Source: CAZIFG01 sp964539135 (lineage in GTDB: Bacteria > Margulisbacteria > Marinamargulisbacteria > GCA-2716485 > CAZIFG01). From it: a stretch of DNA of 55,194 nt. The DNA is taken from the NCBI GenBank assembly GCA_964539135.1, contig CAZIFG010000012.1, positions 1 through 55,194 on the forward strand, read 5' to 3'. The translations under genes and the position numbers were made by a program. Shown piece after piece: positions 50,192 through 55,194 of this stretch (positions are counted from its first letter, which is position 1; each line of letters begins with the position of its first letter). The notes under the pieces were generated by a model. That model was not told the origin of the DNA, made no database searches, and saw nothing but the letters and a program-made list of their open reading frames with translations.

Positions 50192-51912
50192 TGAAAACCG
50201 AACTTTCAACGATAAGACATAGCGCGTCTCACATTTTAGCGCAAGCGGTCCAAAGTTTGTACCCGGATGTAAAATTGGGGATTGGGCCTGCCATTGAAGA
50301 CGGATTCTACTACGATTTTGACATGCCCACCGCCCTCAACGATCAAGATTTGGCACGCATCGAAAAGCGCATGCGAAAAATCATAGAAGAAAAACAACCC
50401 TTCCAATATGAAACCAAAAAACGTGCCGAAACAGAAGCCCTCCTCCAAAACTTAAACCAAACTTACAAGCTCGAAATTGTAAACGATCTTAATTTAGAGG
50501 AATATTCCTTCTACCAAAACGGTCCTTTTATTGACCTTTGTCGAGGTCCTCATCTGGAAACAACGCGAGACGTTCCTGCATTTAAACTACTTCGAGTCTC
50601 CGGCGCCTATTGGAAAGGCTCAGAAAAAAACAAAATGCTACAACGCATTTATGGCACTGCCTTTCATTCTCAAGAAGAGCTAGATGACTACGTCATGCGT
50701 CTCGAAGAAGCCAAAAAACGAGATCATCGTTTACTCGGAAAGCAACTTGATTTATTCAGTCTGAGCGAAGAAATTGGCGGCGGATTAGTCCTCTGGCATC
50801 CCAAAGGCGCCACCATACGTCACCTGATTGAAAGCACGTGGCGAGAAACCCATATTAAAGCCGGGTACGATCTGATTTACACCCCACATGTAGGTAAGGG
50901 GCAGCTCTGGGAAACAAGTGGCCATTTACAAAATTATAAAGAAAACATGTACAGTCCCATCGATGTAGATGGTCTGGACTATTTTATCAAGCCCATGAAC
51001 TGTCCGTTCCACATATTAATTTACAAAACAAAACAAAGATCTTATCGACAACTTCCCCAACGATACGCGGAACTTGGAACCGTTTATCGCTATGAAAGAT
51101 CGGGTGTTTTACATGGATTGTTCCGAGTACGTGGGTTCACGCAAGATGATGCCCATCTCATTTGCAGCAAAGAACAAGTACATGCAGAAATAGAATCCGT
51201 GTTGAAGTTTTGTTTTGAAACCTTAAATCGTTTTGGGTTTACGCAGTTTAAGACCTTTATTTCAACCAAACCAGCTGAAAAAGCGGTTGGTGACGATACC
51301 AGTTGGGTTCTAGCACAGGATGCTTTAGAGCAAGCTGTCAAAAAAATGAATATCCCCTATGAGTTTGATCATGGGGGCGGTGCTTTCTACGGTCCTAAAA
51401 TCGACATCAAAATCGAAGATGCCATTGGAAGAGAGTGGCAATGCTCCACCATACAATTTGACTTCAATTTACCCGAACGTTTTGACATGAGTTATATCAA
51501 CGCCGCCGGGCAAAAAGAACGTCCTATCATGATACATAGAGCCTTATTGGGATCTATTGAGCGATTCTTTGGCATTCTCATCGAACATTATGCCGGCAAA
51601 TTTCCGCTATGGTTAGCACCTGTCCAAGTAAAAATAGTCACCATTCATGAAAGCGGCATTGCCTATGCGACAGAGATTGAATCGGCACTCAAAGCCCATA
51701 AGTTACGAATAGAAACAGATTATTCAGATGACAAGATAGGCCAAAAAATTAGAAATGGCATTCAGGAAAAAATCCCCTATTTGATCATCCTAGGTAAGTC
51801 AGAAATAGAAACAAAAACAATCAGTGTAAGAGCCTTAGACACAGGTGAAACACAAACGTTCAGCGTAACTGAATGGATAAAAGGCATCGAAGAAAACACG
51901 TCCCCAATTTAA
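50191..51912 (+). CDS. thrS: Threonyl-tRNA synthetase lacking the TGS domain
   Basis: 573 aa. It opens with IRHSASHILAQAV, the editing-domain motif, so the usual N-terminal TGS domain of about 60 residues is absent. The editing domain retains the HSASH and CRGPHL residues. The catalytic core has 'MNCPFHI' with the zinc Cys, 'GTVYRYERSGVLHGLFRVRG', and motif 3 'HRALLGSIERFFGILIEH'. The anticodon-binding domain is complete. It shares TAATG with the upstream gene. A small AATCCC/GGGATT hairpin follows the stop. Confidence 0.95.
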   Translation: MKTELSTIRHSASHILAQAVQSLYPDVKLGIGPAIEDGFYYDFDMPTALNDQDLARIEKRMRKIIEEKQPFQYETKKRAETEALLQNLNQTYKLEIVNDLNLEEYSFYQNGPFIDLCRGPHLETTRDVPAFKLLRVSGAYWKGSEKNKMLQRIYGTAFHSQEELDDYVMRLEEAKKRDHRLLGKQLDLFSLSEEIGGGLVLWHPKGATIRHLIESTWRETHIKAGYDLIYTPHVGKGQLWETSGHLQNYKENMYSPIDVDGLDYFIKPMNCPFHILIYKTKQRSYRQLPQRYAELGTVYRYERSGVLHGLFRVRGFTQDDAHLICSKEQVHAEIESVLKFCFETLNRFGFTQFKTFISTKPAEKAVGDDTSWVLAQDALEQAVKKMNIPYEFDHGGGAFYGPKIDIKIEDAIGREWQCSTIQFDFNLPERFDMSYINAAGQKERPIMIHRALLGSIERFFGILIEHYAGKFPLWLAPVQVKIVTIHESGIAYATEIESALKAHKLRIETDYSDDKIGQKIRNGIQEKIPYLIILGKSEIETKTISVRALDTGETQTFSVTEWIKGIEENTSPI

Positions 51913-51919
51913 ATAAAGA

Positions 51920-51938
51920 AATCCCAGGTTTAGGGATT
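51920..51938 (+). terminator. Small hairpin after thrS
   Basis: AATCCC and GGGATT form a 6-bp stem with a 7-nt loop, 8 bp past the thrS stop. No T tract follows, so it may be a weak terminator, since a separate promoter for infC lies 45 bp further on. Confidence 0.35.
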
Positions 51939-51983
51939 AAAATAGCAGGGAAAAAACAGAAAATAGATCAAAAGACTCATTTA

Positions 51984-52013
51984 TTGACAAATACAGAATG
52001 AAAATGATAAAAT
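51984..52013 (+). promoter_or_regulatory. Promoter of infC-rpmI-rplT
   Basis: A consensus TTGACA (51984-51989) and TAAAAT (52008-52013) with an 18-bp spacer, 58 bp before the proposed infC start. Confidence 0.75.
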
Positions 52014-52071
52014 TTTCAGTCTTATAAAAAATATAAGATGTAACGTTCTTTAAGTGAGCAGGAGGCCCGTA

Positions 52072-52566
52072 ATAAAAAAACATATTTTAAATAGCGATAT
52101 ACGCGCAAAAGAAGTCCGTCTCATTGATGAAAATGCAGTGCAGTTAGGCGTGGTGTCCATTGAAAGCGCGCGAAGTTTGGCCGCAGAAAAGGAATTAGAT
52201 CTTTTACTCGTCTCAGACTCCACACCACCGGTATGTAAATTGGTCAATTTTGGGCAGTTTATTTATCAGCAAAAAAAGAAAGACAAGCAGTCCAAACGCA
52301 CGGCTCAAGTCACAAAAGAAGTAAAATTGAGTCCTAAAATATCGGAAAATGATTATCAGGTCCGATATAGAAAAGCCAGTGAATGTTTGCAAAAGAAAAA
52401 CAAAGTAAAAGCGACTGTATTTTTTAAGGGTCGCGAAATCGTTCACCAAGAAATTGGATTGAAGGTTTTAAATCGGTTTATTGATGATTTGAAAGAGTTC
52501 GGAACGGCAGAAAATAACATAGGCAGATCGGGTCGAACCATAACGGTGCAAATACTACCAAAATAA
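52072..52566 (+). CDS. infC: Translation initiation factor IF-3, probable ATA start
   Basis: 164 aa if started at ATA 52072. The family core 'SDIRAKEVRLIDENAVQLGV' and 'PPVCKLVNFGQFIYQQKKKD' confirms IF-3. AGGAGG at 52060-52065 is a perfect ribosome site with 6 nt to the ATA. The only upstream canonical start in frame, GTG 52054, overlaps that site and has no site of its own. IF-3 rejects non-canonical starts, and E. coli infC uses AUU for autoregulation. An ATA here would allow the same negative feedback. The gene order infC-rpmI-rplT is standard. Confidence 0.93.
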   Translation: MKKHILNSDIRAKEVRLIDENAVQLGVVSIESARSLAAEKELDLLLVSDSTPPVCKLVNFGQFIYQQKKKDKQSKRTAQVTKEVKLSPKISENDYQVRYRKASECLQKKNKVKATVFFKGREIVHQEIGLKVLNRFIDDLKEFGTAENNIGRSGRTITVQILPK

Positions 52567-52580
52567 AGCAGAGGACAACC

Positions 52581-52781
52581 ATGGCAAACAAACAAAAAAC
52601 AAAAAAAGCAGTAGCAAAACGATTCAAAATTACAGGAACCGGTAAACTCACACGATACAAACAAGGTAAGCGTCATTTATTGGAGAAAATCAGTTCCAAA
52701 ACAAAACGAAACAAGCAAGGTGCCTTTGAAATTTCACCTGCAGACACAAAAAAAATCAAAAGAGCCCTTGCGATTAAATAA
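52581..52781 (+). CDS. rpmI: 50S ribosomal protein L35
   Basis: 66 aa, highly basic, with 'KTKKAVAKRFKITGTGKLTR' and 'GKRHLLEKISSKTKR', the standard bL35 landmarks. It lies 14 bp after infC and 21 bp before rplT, the universal cluster. Confidence 0.97.
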   Translation: MANKQKTKKAVAKRFKITGTGKLTRYKQGKRHLLEKISSKTKRNKQGAFEISPADTKKIKRALAIK

Positions 52782-52802
52782 AGCAGGAAGAAGGAGTCAC
52801 AC

Positions 52803-53147
52803 ATGCGCGTAAAACGAGGATTTGCAGGCCGAAAAAAACATAAAAAAATATTGGGATTAGCGAAAGGATTCACAGGATCTTTAAGCACCCTATTTAGACC
52901 CGCTAAACAAGCAGTTTATCATGCGTTAGTAAACGCTTATTCAGGCAGAAAGCTGAAAAAAAGAGATTTCAGATCTTTATGGATTGCAAGAATCAATGCA
53001 GGATTACAAGTTCATAACGTTTCATTTTCAAAATTCATGGGTCAATGCAAGAAAAATAACATTGCCATCAACAGAAAAATGTTAGCCGAGTTAGCATTAA
53101 ACAACTCCGATGTTTTTGCAAACATCGTTGAAAAAACAAAAGCATAA
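52803..53147 (+). CDS. rplT: 50S ribosomal protein L20
   Basis: 114 aa with MRVKRGFAGRKKHKKILGLA, 'RDFRSLWIARINAGLQVHNV' and the C-terminal 'NNIAINRKMLAELAL' segment. Normal length. It starts after a GGAG site (AAGGAG). An early assembly protein that in some species also represses this operon. Confidence 0.98.
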   Translation: MRVKRGFAGRKKHKKILGLAKGFTGSLSTLFRPAKQAVYHALVNAYSGRKLKKRDFRSLWIARINAGLQVHNVSFSKFMGQCKKNNIAINRKMLAELALNNSDVFANIVEKTKA

Positions 53148-53177
53148 TCAAATCAAGCACATAAGAGAGGGAATGGC

Positions 53178-53672
53178 ATGATAGAAATGACGCTAGGGGG
53201 ATTGGGATTTGATCCTAAAAACATGTCCCCCATCGTTTTGTTGAAAGATAATGAAGAGCGGAATTTTCTACCCATATGGATTGGGATGTTTGAAGCGGCA
53301 GCCATTGCCATGGAGCTGCAAGAGTTCAAACCACCAAGACCCATGACCCACGACTTACTCACCAAAACCATCCAGTTGCTTGAAGGTGAAGTATATAAAA
53401 TCACCATCAGTGAAATTCTAGAGAACACTTTTTACGCCATCATTGAGATTCGAAAAAAAGGCAGTACAAAATCCATCAATATTGACGCACGCCCTTCAGA
53501 TGCCATCGCCATTGCAGTGCGAACAAAGGCCCCTATTTTTGTCTCAGAAGGCGTGATGGCAAAGGCCAAAATGGTCAACACAGAAAAAGATGAAGAAGAA
53601 ACCAAAGATTTCAAAAATTTCATCGACAGTATCACACCTGAAGACTTTTCGAAATATTTAGACAGCCGATAA
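53178..53672 (+). CDS. DUF151/bifunctional nuclease family protein
   Basis: 164 aa. 'GLGFDPKNMSPIVLLKDNEE', the 'LPIWIGMFEAAAIAMEL' segment, and 'IDARPSDAIAIAVRTKAPIF' identify the DUF151/BFN family, some members of which are nucleases. The C-terminal 30 residues are acidic and less conserved. AGAGAGG lies before the ATG. It follows rplT on the same strand, which may be convenience rather than function. Confidence 0.88.
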   Translation: MIEMTLGGLGFDPKNMSPIVLLKDNEERNFLPIWIGMFEAAAIAMELQEFKPPRPMTHDLLTKTIQLLEGEVYKITISEILENTFYAIIEIRKKGSTKSINIDARPSDAIAIAVRTKAPIFVSEGVMAKAKMVNTEKDEEETKDFKNFIDSITPEDFSKYLDSR

Positions 53673-53742
53673 TACTGAAAAAACGAGAATCAAAAGCGTT
53701 CAGAAACGTTTAAAAAAGCCCAAAAAAGGGTATCCTTTTCAA

Positions 53743-55026
53743 ATGAATCTGAGAGAAAAGCATCTCATTTTAGTCCTATACGAAAGTGATCTCATTAAAA
53801 ATGAGCTACAGGCGGTATTAGGGACCCATTATGATCTAGTGTGTATCAAAACAGACGCTGCTCATCCGGCCTTATATGCTGGGCTCCATCCTATTGCGGT
53901 TATGATAGAGTCTGAGCCTAAAAAAATGCCCGTATTCAAAAAAATCATCCAGGACATCCAAAACACAGCAGTGACGGCTCACATCATCATGATCACAGCG
54001 TCCTCTGAACTAACCGAATGCATCGAGTTTATGAATGCAGGTGCGAGCCATTACATCGAATTTCCAACTGAAATTTCATTGCTTCAAAAAATCATAGGCC
54101 CCATCCCCTTCAACATAGAAGAAAAAGATTTATTTAAGTATGTTATGTTTAAAAGTTTAGAGACCCATCCGGAACTCAAAAAATCCATCCTATCCGAGCA
54201 CCTAGAAAAACAAGGCGCGCCAAACTATAAAACATTATTTGCTTTTTATAGCCTCAGTGATATTTTAGACCACAAAATACCCATAGATCCTCGAATCACG
54301 CAGGAACTGATACGTCACATGCAAACAGAAACAAGTCCTCAAATTTTAGTGGTTGAAGATGAGCCCATCTTAAGAGCCCAATTAATCGAACACCTAAAAA
54401 ACAAAAATTATCATATTTATGGTGCTGACAGTGCAGAAGCTGCATTAGTGGAAATCAGTAAAGGCCATTCTTTTCAAGTGGCCATTGTAGACATTGGGTT
54501 ACCCGGCATGTCTGGTACCCAACTGCTCCCCTACCTGAAAAAAAATAACCCCACAATAGAATCCATGATGTTAACTGCCTTTCAAGACATTAAAATGGTG
54601 ATCGATGCCTTCGAAAAAGGAGCCTATGATTACATCACCAAACCGTATCAAGACCAGGTACTGCTTAAAAAAATTGAATTGGGATTGCGTCGCTATTATT
54701 TCAAACAGTTACCTGCAGAGACACTCACCGCTATAATCAAAAAAATGCCCCGAAAGCAACGTCTGGCGGCTTTGTCAGACCTGGCTCATTATAAAAAGAA
54801 AATAGACAGCCATTTAACGGTAGCAGACCTCTTATTTCTATTTCCAAACATCCAAAATACAGGTTTAAATCCCGAAAACCCCATTCCAGAAAAAATCATT
54901 AAAGATGGCCTAGGCCTCTTTTTAGACACCTTAAATATCGAATTAAAAGAAGGCAGAACTGGCGCCTCCATTTTAGAAAACTGGGATGAAATTCTTAAAG
55001 CGCAATCACGGGAAAATAGAGCTTAA
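53743..55026 (+). CDS. Response regulator: pseudo-receiver, receiver, unknown C-terminal domain
   Basis: 427 aa with the same plan as the regulator at 14951-16051. Residues 5-118 look like a receiver but have no phosphorylatable Asp (VMIES) and no Lys (IEFP). Residues 200-312 form an intact receiver with Glu205/Asp206, Asp250, the Thr of MMLTAF and Lys300. The spacer (125-195) is larger here. The C-terminal 100 residues ('TVADLLFLFPN' and 'PIPEKIIKDGLGLFLDTL') match the other regulator's end. It converges on a histidine kinase fragment (54995-55081), overlapping it by 32 bp. Confidence 0.88.
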   Translation: MNLREKHLILVLYESDLIKNELQAVLGTHYDLVCIKTDAAHPALYAGLHPIAVMIESEPKKMPVFKKIIQDIQNTAVTAHIIMITASSELTECIEFMNAGASHYIEFPTEISLLQKIIGPIPFNIEEKDLFKYVMFKSLETHPELKKSILSEHLEKQGAPNYKTLFAFYSLSDILDHKIPIDPRITQELIRHMQTETSPQILVVEDEPILRAQLIEHLKNKNYHIYGADSAEAALVEISKGHSFQVAIVDIGLPGMSGTQLLPYLKKNNPTIESMMLTAFQDIKMVIDAFEKGAYDYITKPYQDQVLLKKIELGLRRYYFKQLPAETLTAIIKKMPRKQRLAALSDLAHYKKKIDSHLTVADLLFLFPNIQNTGLNPENPIPEKIIKDGLGLFLDTLNIELKEGRTGASILENWDEILKAQSRENRA

Positions 55027-55081
55027 ACGTCGTTCCTTGGCCCTTTTCAGAGACCACCTGAACTGTAAATATCCCAAAATA
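54995..55081 (-). pseudogene. C-terminal remnant of a histidine kinase, cut by the IS element
   Basis: On the minus strand the frame FTVQVVSEKGQGTTFKLYFP followed by VIAL and a stop (54995-54997) is the end of a histidine-kinase ATPase domain, the 'SE-x-G-x-GTTF' strand. Upstream of it the kinase sequence gives way to the IS end near 55082. The same tail-to-tail layout as at 13977-16051, a kinase facing a double-receiver regulator, supports it being the partner of the 53743 regulator. Whether a full copy of the kinase continues beyond the IS cannot be seen. Confidence 0.75.
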
Positions 55082-55104
55082 TGTGCCAATTAAAACTATA
55101 AAAG

Positions 55105-55194
55105 TTAGGATAAAGAGAGCAATGCTCTAGGGGGTATAGCCCCTAGAGCATTGTGAGGCCGATTATAGTTGTAATCGTACATCCACTCCGTGGT
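55105..55194 (-). CDS. IS3-family transposase (OrfB) C-terminus, partial
   Basis: Only 29 residues lie in the window, reading MYDYNYNRPHNALG near the edge and then a short tail to TAA at 55107-55105. The 'E-W-x-x-D-Y-N-x-x-RPH-x-x-LG' pattern is the C-terminal end of the DDE integrase core of IS3-family transposases. The rest lies beyond the window. Confidence 0.8.
   Translation of the reverse strand, partial: TTEWMYDYNYNRPHNALGAIPPRALLSLS
55120..55153 (-). terminator. Perfect 14-bp hairpin inside the transposase 3' end
   Basis: CAATGCTCTAGGGG (55120-55133) and CCCCTAGAGCATTG (55140-55153) are exact complements around a 6-nt loop. It lies within the codons for the residues after RPH. It could terminate transposase transcription or block read-through from outside the element. 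Confidence 0.6.

Larger units (their letters stand above)
55082..55194 (-). mobile_element. IS3-family insertion sequence, right end only
   Basis: The boundary is near 55082, where the kinase frame stops making sense and an end of the form TGTGCCAATTAAAAC begins (TG/CA ends are typical of the IS3 family). The transposase 3' end lies just inside, as is usual. The element continues past the window; the other end and target duplication are not visible. Confidence 0.75.

Noticed and set aside
52054..52071. GTG start for infC
   Set aside because: The GTG overlaps the AGGAGG site and has none of its own; the ATA at 52072 is spaced correctly. Kept only as the alternative.
53178..53428. Minus-strand open frames across the DUF151 gene
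   Set aside because: They mirror the DUF151 coding strand and lack ribosome sites.

Overview
The window looks like a chromosomal piece of an AT-rich, Gram-negative (diderm, LPS-making) bacterium that is not one of the familiar laboratory genera. Outer-membrane biogenesis is represented by bamA, skp, lpxD and a tamB-tamA pair. BamA is short (574 aa), with about three POTRA repeats, as in the cyanobacterial Omp85 type. Lipid II flipping may be done by an Amj-type protein. Together this would fit a deep-branching diderm lineage such as Margulisbacteria or another relative of Cyanobacteria. That placement is an inference from gene content only.

Layout. 1-2607 (minus strand, cut by the window edge) is a surface or tail-fibre-like protein built from about 60 decapeptide repeats. 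2806-6176 carries an anti-sigma-antagonist/anti-sigma-kinase pair, a small zinc-ribbon membrane protein, hemW and a secreted protein. 6205-11323 (minus) is a tightly overlapping five-gene operon: a FliF lacking its N-terminal ring domains, FliG, a FliM middle domain alone, and two outer-membrane barrel proteins with C-terminal TPRs. 11427-16051 holds tgt, ahcY and a convergent histidine kinase/response regulator pair. 16376-21736 holds rpsB-tsf-dgt, trxA, an Lrp/AsnC regulator, an aminotransferase and purE. 21763-29787 has two cvpA genes and tamB-tamA. 30375-35463 has tRNA-Pro and, on the minus strand, accB, recJ, relA/spoT and rdgB. 35740-38534 has aroA, hisD and tRNA-Leu. Next come an ankyrin-repeat gene, a CIRCE-controlled groES-groEL, and ligA-amj on the minus strand. 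45504-49621 is secG-bamA-skp-lpxD plus a third barrel protein. 49706-53672 is a HicB-like gene, thrS, infC-rpmI-rplT and a DUF151 nuclease gene. The window ends with a second double-receiver response regulator facing a histidine kinase that has been cut by an IS3-family element.

The most unusual content is the reduced flagellar rotor operon. It keeps the parts that link a membrane ring to FliG and FliM, but it has lost the export-gate ring domains, the CheY-binding segment and the FliN-like domain, and it is fused into one transcription unit with outer-membrane proteins. This suggests a repurposed envelope-spanning machine. Other notable items are a dispersed family of short intergenic elements with 17-bp inverted ends (about ten copies or fragments here), two response regulators with the same pseudo-receiver/receiver/unknown-domain plan, a probable AUA start codon for infC, and several genes whose -10 box lies so close to the ATG that leaderless mRNA is likely.

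Everything here comes from reading the sequence. No alignment, structure prediction or database search was run.
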